From Ancylobacter mangrovi (lineage in GTDB: Bacteria > Pseudomonadota > Alphaproteobacteria > Rhizobiales > Xanthobacteraceae): DNA of 64,000 bases. The DNA lies in contig NZ_JANTHZ010000002.1 of assembly GCF_024752355.1 (NCBI RefSeq), positions 496,001-560,000 on the forward strand, given 5' to 3'. The translations under genes and the position numbers were made by a program. This document shows, piece by piece, positions 9,319 to 17,570 of this stretch. Numbering within the stretch: position 1 is the stretch's first letter; the number at the start of each line of letters is the position of its first letter. The notes beneath the pieces are model-generated. The model saw only the letters and a list, made by a program, of their open reading frames with translations, had not been told where the DNA came from and did no database searches.

Positions 9319-9666
9319 ATGGCCGACCCGAATCCCCAGGAAGATTTCGCCAAGCTGTCCGCCGATCTCGCCGTGCTGCGCGCCGATGTCGCGCGCCTCG
9401 CCGATACGCTGACCACCTTCGTCAAGGCGGAAGGCGAAGCCGCCGCCGAAGCCGTGACCGGCCGGCTGCGCGAAGGCAAGGCGCGCGCGGAAGCGACGGC
9501 CGCGGGCCTCATGGATGAAGGCGCGGCCGCACTCGACGAGGCGCGGCTGCGTGCCAAGGCGGCCGGGGGCGAGCTCGGCGCCGCCATCGAGCGCAACCCT
9601 CTCGGAGCGGTGAGCGCCGCGCTCGGAATCGGCTTCGTTCTCGGCCTTCTCACCCGGGGACGCTGA
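9319..9666 (+). CDS. DUF883/ElaB-like membrane-anchored protein
   Basis: 115 residues. A long alanine/glutamate-rich amphipathic helical region (about 10-85) is followed by NPLGAVSAALGIGFVLGLLTRGR, a single C-terminal membrane anchor. This matches the DUF883 (ElaB/YqjD/YgaM) pattern of tail-anchored inner-membrane proteins, some of which bind ribosomes in stationary phase. AGGAGA at 9306-9311 gives a good ribosome site for ATG 9319. Its stop overlaps the next start (TGATG), so it is coupled to the holin-X-like gene. Confidence 0.8.
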   Translation: MADPNPQEDFAKLSADLAVLRADVARLADTLTTFVKAEGEAAAEAVTGRLREGKARAEATAAGLMDEGAAALDEARLRAKAAGGELGAAIERNPLGAVSAALGIGFVLGLLTRGR

Positions 9667-10139
9667 TGCTCCGCTTCCTGCTGAGCCTCGCCCGGATCGA
9701 GATTCGCCGTACGGCCCAGCGGGCCGCGACGACGGCGTTTCTGCTGCTGTTCGCCGCCCTTTTCCTGGCCGGGGCGATTCTCGCTTTCCTCATCGCCGCC
9801 TTCGTGCTGCTGGCCGATCGGTTCGGTCCGGCGGGGGCGGCGCTGATCCTGGCGGGCATCTGCCTGTTCCTCGCGCTCGTGCTGCTGCTGGTCGTCTATA
9901 TCCGCACCCGGCGCCGCGCGCGTCCGGCCGGCAATGCCCTCCATGGGGCGCTCGGCGGCGCGATCGGTGGCATGATGCCGCCCCAGCCGGCGCCAGGCGT
10001 CGCGCCGACCGGGCTTGGTCCGCCTCCGCCAGGACAGACGGTGCCCCCGGTCGCGCCCGCCAATCCGTCGAGCTCGACCGTGATTGCGATTGCCGCGGGG
10101 GCGGCGCTTCTCGGCCTTATTCTTGGCCGACGCATATGA
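9666..10139 (+). CDS. Holin-X/DUF1469-like integral membrane protein
   Basis: 157 residues. Two adjacent strongly hydrophobic segments (about 22-48 and 56-80), then a basic RTRRRARP stop, a Gly/Pro-rich linker, and a final hydrophobic helix ending LLGLILGRRI. This resembles the putative holin-X superfamily III proteins (YqjE-like), which in proteobacteria commonly sit next to a DUF883 (YqjD-like) gene. The one-base overlap with that gene supports the pairing. There is no phage context, so a lysis role is unlikely; envelope or stress function is inferred. Confidence 0.7.
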   Translation: MLRFLLSLARIEIRRTAQRAATTAFLLLFAALFLAGAILAFLIAAFVLLADRFGPAGAALILAGICLFLALVLLLVVYIRTRRRARPAGNALHGALGGAIGGMMPPQPAPGVAPTGLGPPPPGQTVPPVAPANPSSSTVIAIAAGAALLGLILGRRI

Positions 10140-10289
10140 AACCGTGCCGACTCGGCCCGCTGCGGTTTGAGTCGGTCAGCCGTCCCTCTTTGTTGCGAGG
10201 GCCGGCAAAAAGGCCCAATCTGCCGGCGGGATCCAAAGCCGCGAGCCACGGGGCCGTGGTCCGTCTGGGTGCCGCTGGAGGTTTCCAAC

Positions 10290-12116
10290 TTGACGTTCCG
10301 ACGTTTGTCGCTGCGGCCGGGTGCGGCCATTCTCGCCATGCTCACCGCGCTCGGCACCGCGCCTGCGGCCTTTGCCGACGCGCCGCCGCCCGATGAGATC
10401 GCGCGCACCTCGCCGGCCGGCAACTATCTCGCCGCCCGCCTCGCCACCGCCGAGCACGACACGCCTGCCGCCGCCGCCTATTACCGCGCGCTGGTGCAGG
10501 TGTTCCCGAACAATGGCGAGGTGGTCGAGCGCGCCTTCCTGGCCCTGCTCGCCGAAGGCTCGATGGACGAGGCCACCGAGATGGCCCGCCGCCTCGTGCG
10601 CATGGACCCCGAGCACGGGCTCGCGCGTCTCGTCCTCGGCGTGAAGGCGATCAAGGACAAGAAGTACATCACCGCGCGCAGCAATCTGCGCCGCTCCGGG
10701 CAGGGCGCGATCGCCGAGCTCAACTCGACGCTGCTCACCGCCTGGACCCAGTTCGGCTCCGGCAACCCGCGCACCGGCGTCGCCGCGATCGACGCGCTGA
10801 AGGGCCCGGAATGGTATTCCGGCTTCCAGGATTTCCACGCCGGCCTCATCCTCGAGGCGGCCGGACGCAAGCGCGACGCCGGCAAGCGGCTCGAGGACGC
10901 GCTGAAGATCGACCCGCATACGCTGCGCGTGGTCGATGCCTATGGCCGCTGGGCCTCGCGCTCGGGCAAGAAGCAGCTCGCCATCGACACCTATGAGGAC
11001 TTCGACAAGCTCTCGCCGAACGACCCGCTGGTGACGCGCGAGATCGACCAGCTCGAGGCCGGCAAGACCCTTCCGGCGCTGGTGACGACGCCGCAGGCCG
11101 GCGCGGCCGAGGTGCTGTACGGGCTCGGCGCCGCGCTCGGCCGGCAGGGCGGCGAGGACCTCGCCCTGATCTACCTCCAGCTCGGCCATTGGCTCGATCC
11201 CTCGCATCCGCTGATCGAGATCACCCTCGCCGACCTGTTCGAATCGATGAAGCGCAACGACGACGCCATCGCGCTCTATCGCAGCGTGCCGGCCGACTCG
11301 CCCTTCTACACCAGCGCCCAGATCCAGCTCGGCCTCAACCTTGATGCCGAAGGCGACCACAAGGACGCCCGCAAGACGCTGGAGGCCGTGGCCACGAAGA
11401 ACCCGAAGGACCAGCGCGCGCTGATGGCGCTGGGCGACGTGCTGCGGGCGAACGAGGACTTCGCCGAGGCGGCCAAGATCTACACCAAGGCGATCAACCA
11501 GCTCCAGGCGCCGACCGGCAACAACTGGATGCTCTACTACTTCCGCGGCACCGCCTATGAGCGCACCAAGGAGTGGGACAAGTCCGAAGCGGACCTGAAG
11601 AAGGCGCTCGAGCTCAAGCCCGACCAGCCCCATGTGCTGAATTATCTCGGCTATAGCTGGGTCGACCAGGGCGTCCACCTCGACGAGGGGCTGGACATGA
11701 TCCGCAAGGCGGTCTCGCTGCGTCCCGACGACGGCTTCTTCATCGACAGCCTCGGCTGGGCCTATTACCGGCTCGGGCGCTATGACGACGCGGTGCGCGA
11801 GCTGGAGCGGGCGGTCGAGCTGAAGCCGAGCGAGGCGGTGATCAACGACCATCTCGGCGACGCCTACTGGAAGGTCGGGCGCAAGCTGGAGGCGCGGTTC
11901 AAGTGGAACCATGCCCGCGACCTGAAGCCCGATCCCGACGAGCTCAAGCAGATCGACCTCAAGATTGCGCTCGGCCTCGACGCGGCGGAAAAGGCCAAGG
12001 ACGGTCCCGGCAACGAGATCCACAAGACCAGCATCGACACCTCGACGACGCCGGCGAAGAAGGCCGCGGCCGAACCGCCGGCGCCCTCGAGCGAGAAGCA
12101 GGGCGGGGGCGGCTGA
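10290..12116 (+). CDS. Exported tetratricopeptide-repeat protein
   Basis: About 608 residues. I use TTG 10290 because GGAGG (10277-10281) lies 8 bases upstream and the next residues form a clean Sec signal (FRRLSLRPGAAILAMLTALGTAPAAFA, cleavage before DAPPP). The rest is helical repeat: TPR-like units run from about residue 40 to 565, the clearest being NNWMLYYFRGTAYERTKEWD, HVLNYLGYSWVDQG and FIDSLGWAYYRLGRYDDAVRELERAVELKP. The C-terminus is a disordered Lys/Ala/Pro tail. TPR scaffolds of this type in Hyphomicrobiales are periplasmic or outer-membrane associated; the partner is unknown. Confidence 0.85.
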   Translation: MTFRRLSLRPGAAILAMLTALGTAPAAFADAPPPDEIARTSPAGNYLAARLATAEHDTPAAAAYYRALVQVFPNNGEVVERAFLALLAEGSMDEATEMARRLVRMDPEHGLARLVLGVKAIKDKKYITARSNLRRSGQGAIAELNSTLLTAWTQFGSGNPRTGVAAIDALKGPEWYSGFQDFHAGLILEAAGRKRDAGKRLEDALKIDPHTLRVVDAYGRWASRSGKKQLAIDTYEDFDKLSPNDPLVTREIDQLEAGKTLPALVTTPQAGAAEVLYGLGAALGRQGGEDLALIYLQLGHWLDPSHPLIEITLADLFESMKRNDDAIALYRSVPADSPFYTSAQIQLGLNLDAEGDHKDARKTLEAVATKNPKDQRALMALGDVLRANEDFAEAAKIYTKAINQLQAPTGNNWMLYYFRGTAYERTKEWDKSEADLKKALELKPDQPHVLNYLGYSWVDQGVHLDEGLDMIRKAVSLRPDDGFFIDSLGWAYYRLGRYDDAVRELERAVELKPSEAVINDHLGDAYWKVGRKLEARFKWNHARDLKPDPDELKQIDLKIALGLDAAEKAKDGPGNEIHKTSIDTSTTPAKKAAAEPPAPSSEKQGGGG

Positions 12117-12124
12117 GCCGCCCC
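12106..12124. terminator. Hairpin over the stop codon of the TPR gene
   Basis: A perfect 8-bp GC stem (12106-12113 with 12117-12124, GGGGCGGC/GCCGCCCC) whose three-base loop is exactly the TGA stop codon. It lies between the converging TPR and doxX-like genes and could end transcription from both sides. There is no T tract. Confidence 0.5.
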
Positions 12125-12149
12125 ACCCCGTTCCACCCGGTCGTAGGCT

Positions 12150-12575
12150 TCAGGCCGCGACCGGGCGCCCGACGAACAGAAGCGGGCGCGAGCGCAGCGC
12201 GAAGGCGCCGTCGCCGACCAGCCACAGCACGAACGACGTTGCGATCAGGAAGGCGGGATATTCCCAGCCGCCATTGGCGCTGGAGAACACCCAGCCATTG
12301 GGGATGTGCACGCTCATCGCGCCGGCCATGAGCGGGATGAGCAGAAGCGCGACGTGGCGCGCATAGACGCCGGCGATGATGAGGATGCCGCCGGTCAGCT
12401 CGGCGAGGACGATCGGCCAGGCGAGCGCCGAGGGAAAGCCGACGCTTCCCAGATAGCCGGCAAAGCCGGGAACGGTGAAGACGAAGAGCTTCAGCAGCGC
12501 GTGGGACATCCACATCGCGCCGAGCGACAGGCGCAGCAGGAAGACGCCATAGGGCGCGGTATTCACGTCGATCAT
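12150..12575 (-). CDS. DoxX family membrane protein
   Basis: 141 residues with four membrane segments (about 10-30, 50-72, 77-95 and 115-135). The arrangement FLLRLSLGAMWMSHALLKLFVFTVPG then LAWPIVLAELTGGILIIAGVYARHVALLLIPLMAGA is characteristic of DoxX/DoxD-like proteins. Members have been linked to thiosulfate:quinone oxidoreductase subunits and to redox-stress membrane complexes; nothing here identifies the partner. I start at ATG 12575 because GGAGG lies 6 bases upstream; an upstream ATG in the same frame would add 20 unlikely residues. A palindrome upstream may be its operator. Confidence 0.85.
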   Translation of the reverse strand: MIDVNTAPYGVFLLRLSLGAMWMSHALLKLFVFTVPGFAGYLGSVGFPSALAWPIVLAELTGGILIIAGVYARHVALLLIPLMAGAMSVHIPNGWVFSSANGGWEYPAFLIATSFVLWLVGDGAFALRSRPLLFVGRPVAA

Positions 12576-12652
12576 GTCAGCCTCCAACGGGTTCAGGGCG
12601 GCGATGCCCTCTGACCCCGAGTAGGCCGCATTCACTCATGCACGGCCATAGC

Positions 12653-12676
12653 CGCAATTACCGTTACGGTATTGCG
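12653..12676. promoter_or_regulatory. Inverted repeat upstream of the doxX-like gene, operator candidate
   Basis: CGCAATTACCG (12653-12663) and CGGTATTGCG (12667-12676) form a 10-bp imperfect palindrome with one bulged T around TTA. On the minus strand it would fall between a weak -35 (TTGCGC) and a weak -10 (GGTAAT) that are 17 bases apart, so a bound repressor would block the doxX-like gene. No regulator gene is adjacent. Confidence 0.35.
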
Positions 12677-12771
12677 TCGGCGCAATTCAGCTCTTCGTCG
12701 ATATTAGTTTCGTCCCGCGCATGCGCAGCCGCCGGCGCACGACGCCACGCGCCTCTCGCCGCGGCCGGATG

Positions 12772-13245
12772 TCAGCGCTGGTCGGAAACCTGGTCGGCGC
12801 GGGCGGTGCGCGTCGTGTCGGTGCCGCGCTCGGCGAGGCGGGCCCGCCCGCTGCCGCCGCGCTTGAACTCGCACCACAGCCGGCTCGCGCCGGCGAGATT
12901 GCCGCGGAAGCTGGTGGCGCCGGTCTTTTCCAGCTCGAAGCAGGGCTGGAAGGCCAGCCCGCCGAGCTTGGCGCAGACCGCCTCCCCCTTCACCAGAATG
13001 GTGCCGGCGGGCAGCGTCACATAGCGCGCCGTGCCATGGCCGCGCATCTGGATGGTGCCGGCAACGGAGCCGTCCTTCAGGACCCGCCCGGAGCCCACCG
13101 TGCCCTCATAGCAGGTGTAGGAGAAGGTCCGGCCCATCACGAAGCGCTGGGCGTCCTGCGCCGACAGCGGATCGGCGAGCGCGCCCGGCGCGGCGGCGGC
13201 GCCGGACACACATGCAGCAGCCAGAAGAGCGGTCGCAAGGCGCAT
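12772..13245 (-). CDS. Exported protein of unknown function
   Basis: I do not recognise a named family. The 157-residue product has a Sec signal (MRLATALLAAACVSGAAAAPGALA, cleavage near residue 24). A compact beta-rich region follows with four cysteines, in FSYTCYEG, EAVCAKLGG, FQPCFELEK and RLWCEFKRG, which could form two disulfides in the periplasm. The tail is basic. It is separated by about 190 bases from the MFS gene upstream and from the doxX-like gene downstream, so it is probably transcribed alone. Confidence 0.65.
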   Translation of the reverse strand: MRLATALLAAACVSGAAAAPGALADPLSAQDAQRFVMGRTFSYTCYEGTVGSGRVLKDGSVAGTIQMRGHGTARYVTLPAGTILVKGEAVCAKLGGLAFQPCFELEKTGATSFRGNLAGASRLWCEFKRGGSGRARLAERGTDTTRTARADQVSDQR

Positions 13246-13437
13246 CGCAAAGGTCCATCGGTCGGATAGGGGGCTACGATGCCCCGTCAGGGCCGGCTCT
13301 TGTCAAGGCCGGACGGCACCCGGAAGGCCGTCGGACGGCCATCCTGCCGCCAGCCTGTGGCCCCGGCGCAACGCTTTCGGCACCACGGCACCTAAGGTGA
13401 AGGAGGAGAGTTAACGCCGCGCAAACGCGCTCTCGCT

Positions 13438-14664
13438 TCAGGCCGGCTTCAGCCCGCGCTCCACCGGCCGCTCGACGATCGGCAGGTTGATGACCGCCGA
13501 GGCGAAACTCAGCGCGACCGAGAGCCACCAGACGAGGTCGTAGGAGCCGAGCGCCTCGTACAGCACGCCGCCAAGCCAGACGCCGAGGAAGCCACCCACC
13601 TGATGGCTGAAGAAGGCGAAGCCATAGAGCATGGCGAGGTAGCGCGTGCCGAACATCAGCATGACCAGACCCGAGGTCGGCGGCACGGTCGACAGCCAGA
13701 GCAGGCCCATCACCACGCCGAAGCCGATCGAGGTCACGGGCGAGGCCGGCAGCAGCACGAAGGCCATGATGGCCAGCCCGCGCGCGAAATAGATGCCGGC
13801 CAGAAGATAGCGCCGCGGCATGCGCGACGAGAGCCAGCCCGACGCCAGCGAGCCGACCATGTTAGCGAGCCCGATGACCGCCAGCGTCCAGCCGCCGACG
13901 CTGATCGAGAGCCCGCGGTCGATGAGATAGGCCGGCAGATGCGTGGTGACGAAGGCGAGCTGGAAGCCGCAGGTGAAGAAGCCGAGTATCAGAAGCACAT
14001 AGGAGCGGTGGCCGAACGCCTCGCCGAGCGCCGCCGCGATCGACTGCTGCGGCAGGTTCGCGGTCTTCGAGGCCGCAGGCGAGTTCGCCAGCGCCAGCGA
14101 GAACGGGATCACCAGCAGCATGACGAAGCCGAACACGATCAGCGTCTCGTGCCAGCCGACGCTGGCGTTCAGCCCGGCCGCGAGCGGGGGGAACAGGAAC
14201 TGGCCGAAGGAGCCGGCCGCCGTCCCGGCGCCGAAGGCGAGCGGGCGCCAGCGCTCGGGCAGCATCTTGCCAAAGGCGGCGAGCACGATGTTGAAGGAGG
14301 AGCCCGAAAGGCCGAAGCCGACCAGCGCGCCGGCCGACAGGTGCAGCAGCAGCGGGGTGGAGGAATAGGCCATGAGGATCAGCCCCACCGCATAGAACAG
14401 CGCACCGACCCACAGCACCCGCATCACCCCGAACCTGTCGGCGATGGCGCCGGCGAAGGGCGTGCCGAGGCCCCAGACCAGGTTCTGGATGGCGATGGCG
14501 AGCCCGAACGTGTCGCGCCCCCAGCCATAGGTGCTCGTCATGGGCAGCAGGAAGAGGCCCGAGGAGGCGCGCGGGCCGAAGGTCACCATCGCGATCAGGC
14601 ATCCGCACAGCACGACCAGGAGCGGGGCGCGCGCGGCGAGGGAGGGACGGGCTGCGGCGCTCAT
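13438..14664 (-). CDS. Major facilitator superfamily transporter
   Basis: 408 residues with twelve predicted membrane segments. The first half contains SGLFLLPMTSTYGWGRDTFGLAIAIQNLVWGLGTPFAGAIADRFGVMRVL, in which the loop GAIADRFGVMRV is the MFS motif A position. The second half repeats the pattern with GWLSSRMPRRYLLAG. Overall it looks like the oxalate/formate antiporter-like or monocarboxylate-type MFS group (OFA-related), but the substrate cannot be read from sequence. ATG 14664 has GGAG about 8 bases upstream; longer in-frame starts add a basic stretch that is not typical. It is divergent from the L,D-transpeptidase gene across 290 bases. Confidence 0.85.
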   Translation of the reverse strand: MSAAARPSLAARAPLLVVLCGCLIAMVTFGPRASSGLFLLPMTSTYGWGRDTFGLAIAIQNLVWGLGTPFAGAIADRFGVMRVLWVGALFYAVGLILMAYSSTPLLLHLSAGALVGFGLSGSSFNIVLAAFGKMLPERWRPLAFGAGTAAGSFGQFLFPPLAAGLNASVGWHETLIVFGFVMLLVIPFSLALANSPAASKTANLPQQSIAAALGEAFGHRSYVLLILGFFTCGFQLAFVTTHLPAYLIDRGLSISVGGWTLAVIGLANMVGSLASGWLSSRMPRRYLLAGIYFARGLAIMAFVLLPASPVTSIGFGVVMGLLWLSTVPPTSGLVMLMFGTRYLAMLYGFAFFSHQVGGFLGVWLGGVLYEALGSYDLVWWLSVALSFASAVINLPIVERPVERGLKPA

Positions 14665-14954
14665 GTCGGACTCCGGATCCAGTCGGCGGCGCATGTCTTG
14701 CCGGTCGCGCCGCCTGCGGTTGGCGGCCATGTGACGGAACGAGAGCACCTGCCGCAAGCTAGCAATAGGGCGGCAATCCGCGGCTCGAAAAGCGAATATT
14801 ATTGCGGATCACGATCATGAATATTGATGGATGGCGTTCGCCGGGAGGCCGATCTGGGGCGTTCGGGCCACAGCTTCGCACTCTCTTGCGCGCATAACGC
14901 CACCGTGAACCGGACGGGAGACCGAATTAACCGGGAGCGCTTATAGGAAAGGGC

Positions 14955-15662
14955 ATGCCTTTCCACCCGCGAGTTTTCCTCCCCATGATCGATCGCCGCC
15001 TGTTTCTGCTCGCCGCGCCCGTCGCGCTCGCCGGCTGTACCACCACCGGCACCAGCAATCCGCGCCTCAGCGCGCTGCCGCCCACGCTCGACCCGCAATA
15101 TGTGAAGATGTATGCGGCGATCAACGACGAGCCGTTCCCCGTGCCGGCGGTCGACATCTCGCAGATCGACCCGCGCTTCCTGCGCCAGGAAGTGGCCTAC
15201 AGCACCCGCGAGCAGCCGGGCACGATCGTGGTCGACCCCAATGAGCGGTTCGCCTATCTGGTCCTGGCCAACGGGCGGGCGCTGCGCTACGGCGTGGGCG
15301 TCGGCAAGCAGGAAGGCTTCAACTTCCGCGGCGCCGGCACCATCGCCCGCAAGGCCAAATGGCCGCACTGGACGCCGACGCCCGACATGATCCGCCGCGA
15401 GCCGGACCGCTATGGCCCCTATGCCAGCGGCATGCCGGGCGGCGAAGGCAACCCGCTCGGACCGCGCGCGCTCTACATCTACAAGGACGGGCGCGACACG
15501 CTGTACCGCCTGCACGGTACGGTGGAGCCGTGGACCATCGGCACCATGGTGTCGTCGGGCTGCATCCGCTTCATCAACCAGGACATCATCGACCTCTACG
15601 GCCGTGTGCCCGTCGATACCAAGGTCGTGGTGCTGCCGGCGACCGGAGCGGCGGTGAGCTGA
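14955..15662 (+). CDS. L,D-transpeptidase (YkuD/ErfK family), lipoprotein
   Basis: Envelope enzyme that forms 3-3 peptidoglycan crosslinks or attaches proteins to peptidoglycan. The 235-residue product has a YkuD domain (about residues 85-230) with the catalytic HGTVEPWTIG...SSGCIRFINQDIIDLY motif, where the SxGC cysteine is the nucleophile. The N-terminus carries a lipobox (LAGC). The preceding DRRLFLLAAP resembles a twin-arginine signal, so it may be a Tat-exported lipoprotein. Start 14955 is backed by AGGAAAGG just upstream; ATG 14985, giving MIDRRLFLL, is a plausible alternative. Confidence 0.9.
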   Translation: MPFHPRVFLPMIDRRLFLLAAPVALAGCTTTGTSNPRLSALPPTLDPQYVKMYAAINDEPFPVPAVDISQIDPRFLRQEVAYSTREQPGTIVVDPNERFAYLVLANGRALRYGVGVGKQEGFNFRGAGTIARKAKWPHWTPTPDMIRREPDRYGPYASGMPGGEGNPLGPRALYIYKDGRDTLYRLHGTVEPWTIGTMVSSGCIRFINQDIIDLYGRVPVDTKVVVLPATGAAVS

Positions 15663-15672
15663 CCCCGCTTGG

Positions 15673-16179
15673 TCAGTCGAGCGCCAGCTCGAAGGGCACG
15701 TTCTCCATCGCCTCCTCGCCCCGGCCGATGGCGGCGATGGCTTCGACCATGCGCCCCTTTCGCCCCAGTGCCTCGTCGGCGAGCGCGACCAGCAGCGCGT
15801 TCGGCGTGGCGATGGGCGAGGCGAGCCGCAGCGCGCGGGCGATGCCCGCCTCGTCGCGCCCGGGGTTGAGCGCGCAGGCGGCGATATAGGCCGAGGCGGT
15901 CGAGCGGCTGATGCCGGCAAAGCAGTGCACCACCAGCGGCGCCCGGCGCGGCCAGCGGCGGGTGAAGTTGAGGATGGCCTCGACATGCTCGGCGGCGGGA
16001 TGGATCAGCCCGTCCTGCGGCGCGGTGATGTCGTTGAAGCCGACGAACAGATGGTTGCCGGGCGCGACGCAGGCCGGCAGCGCGACCGGCGTGCCGGTAT
16101 TGATCACGCTCAGCACATGGCCGGCGCCGGTGCGCGTCACCGTCTCCTCGAGGCGCGAGAGCGGACAGACGTAAATCAT
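15673..16179 (-). CDS. Protein tyrosine/dual-specificity phosphatase-like protein
   Basis: 168 residues with the PTP signature HCFAGISRS: nucleophile C86, arginine R92 and a likely general acid D50 in FNDI. Alphaproteobacterial proteins of this type are usually annotated as protein tyrosine phosphatases. ATG 16179 is preceded by GGAGG 6 bases away, and that site lies inside the 13-base gap after the HD gene, so the two are co-transcribed. It is the last gene of a leftward operon ygfZ-tag-HD-PTP. The substrate is unknown; it could be phosphoprotein or a small phospho-metabolite. Confidence 0.82.
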   Translation of the reverse strand: MIYVCPLSRLEETVTRTGAGHVLSVINTGTPVALPACVAPGNHLFVGFNDITAPQDGLIHPAAEHVEAILNFTRRWPRRAPLVVHCFAGISRSTASAYIAACALNPGRDEAGIARALRLASPIATPNALLVALADEALGRKGRMVEAIAAIGRGEEAMENVPFELALD

Positions 16180-16192
16180 CGGGACCTCCAGG

Positions 16193-16900
16193 TCATCGGC
16201 CGGCGCGGGCCGGGGCTGGCCGGGGCGCGGATGCGCCGCCCTCCTCGGCAAGCTCGGCGAAGCGGGCGAGGAACCGGGCTGCGGCCTCGTCCGCGCTCCA
16301 GGGCGCCAGATAGCTGCGCTCCTCGGCCGCGTCGAGCGGGAAGGGCTGGCCGAAGAAGCTCTTCGCCTCGGCGAGATCGAAGCCGGCGAGGCGCGTCGCC
16401 TCCAGGAAGGCGCTGGCCCGGTCGGCCGACTTGACCAGCTTCACCAGGGCCGCCGGCCAGTGCGCGGGAAGGCCGAAGCGCAGGCTCACCGCCGCGAGCA
16501 GGCGCTCTTCGACCTCGCGGTAATTGCCGCCGAGCACGGCCTTGAACGGGCTGATCATATCGCCAACCACATATTCGGGCGCGTCGTGCAGCAGCATGGC
16601 GAGCTTCCAGCGGCGATCGAGTTCCCCCCCGCGCGCGCCGGCCTGACGGCGGGCGATCACCTCCACCAGCACGGAATGCTGCGCGACGGAGAAGATGTGC
16701 GGCCCGTGGGTCTGCCCGTTCCAGCGCGCGACTCGGGCGAGGCCGTGGGCGATGTCCTCGATCTCGATGTCGAGCGGCGACGGGTCGATCAGGTCGAGCC
16801 GGCGTCCCGAGAGCATGCGCTGCCAGACGCGGGCAGGCTTTTTTCGCAGCGACTTGGCAGGGGCGGTGCCGGTGCCGACGGCGGTGACGGGAGCGGTCAT
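16193..16900 (-). CDS. HD-domain phosphohydrolase (YfbR-like)
   Basis: 235 residues. The HD metal-binding set is visible: HIFSVAQHSVLV (first His), LAMLLHDAPEYVVGDM (HD pair) and a later Asp in KSADRASAFLEATRL. This matches the YfbR/5'-deoxynucleotidase branch of the HD superfamily, which dephosphorylates dNMPs. The N-terminal 30 residues are a basic extension containing KKPARVWQRMLSGRRLDLIDPSP, which is typical of alphaproteobacterial members. ATG 16900 is chosen; it lies 10 bases after the tag stop. Its position beside DNA repair genes suggests nucleotide-pool housekeeping, which is inference. Confidence 0.85.
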   Translation of the reverse strand: MTAPVTAVGTGTAPAKSLRKKPARVWQRMLSGRRLDLIDPSPLDIEIEDIAHGLARVARWNGQTHGPHIFSVAQHSVLVEVIARRQAGARGGELDRRWKLAMLLHDAPEYVVGDMISPFKAVLGGNYREVEERLLAAVSLRFGLPAHWPAALVKLVKSADRASAFLEATRLAGFDLAEAKSFFGQPFPLDAAEERSYLAPWSADEAAARFLARFAELAEEGGASAPRPAPARAGR

Positions 16901-16910
16901 CGACGGCGCC

Positions 16911-17570
16911 TCACGCACGCTCGCCCGGCACCGGGTCGCCCGCGGCCGGCGCGCCAAGCGTTACCTTGCCGGAAGCTCCCTTGCCGGCCCCGCCCTTGCC
17001 GTGGCGATGGCAGGAGACGACGTGGTCATCCACCATGCCGACCGCCTGCATGAAGGCGTAGACGATGGTCGGGCCGACGAAGTTGAAGCCGCGCTGCTTC
17101 AGCTCCTTCGACATGGCGGCCGCGACCGGCGAGGTGATGATCGGCGCGTCGCCCGGCGCGCGGCGATTGTCGAGCACCGGCCCGTTGATCTCCCACAGCA
17201 GCTTCGAGAAGCCCGGCCCCTTCTCCATGATGTCGAGCCATGCCTGCGCCGAGCGCACGGTCGAGACGATCTTGGAGCGGTTGCGCACGATGCCGGGGTC
17301 GGCCATCAGCGCCTCGATCCTTTCGGGCGTGTACCGGGCGATGATCTCCGGCTGGAAGCCGTCGAAGGCGCTCCGGAACCCTTCCCGCTTGCGCAGGATG
17401 GTGATCCAGGCGAGGCCGGCCTGGAATCCGTCGAGGATCAGCTTCTCGAACAGCGCGCGGTCGTCATATTCGGCCACGCCCCATTCATTGTCGTGATAGG
17501 CGACGTAGAGCGGGTCGGAGCCGCACCACGAGCAGCGGGTGACGCCGTCTGCATGCAGAAGCTCGCTCAC
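16911..17570 (-). CDS. tag: DNA-3-methyladenine glycosylase I
   Basis: Excises 3-methyladenine from alkylated DNA. The 219-residue protein has the Tag pattern: RCSWCGSDPLYVAYHDNEWG at the N-terminus, with zinc-snap cysteine and histidine, GFQAGLAWITILRKREGF, then FVGPTIVYAFMQAVGMVDDHVVSCHRH with the C-terminal zinc ligands. A Gly/Pro-rich tail of about 25 residues follows. The start is GTG 17570, sharing GTGA with the ygfZ stop, so it is translationally coupled to ygfZ. The frame is open much further upstream, but that part lies inside ygfZ and is not real. Confidence 0.94.
   Translation of the reverse strand: MSELLHADGVTRCSWCGSDPLYVAYHDNEWGVAEYDDRALFEKLILDGFQAGLAWITILRKREGFRSAFDGFQPEIIARYTPERIEALMADPGIVRNRSKIVSTVRSAQAWLDIMEKGPGFSKLLWEINGPVLDNRRAPGDAPIITSPVAAAMSKELKQRGFNFVGPTIVYAFMQAVGMVDDHVVSCHRHGKGGAGKGASGKVTLGAPAAGDPVPGERA

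Noticed and set aside
9666-10139. Phage holin gene
   Set aside because: Although the fold resembles holin-X, no endolysin or phage gene is near, and the gene is coupled to a DUF883 gene, the usual chromosomal pairing.
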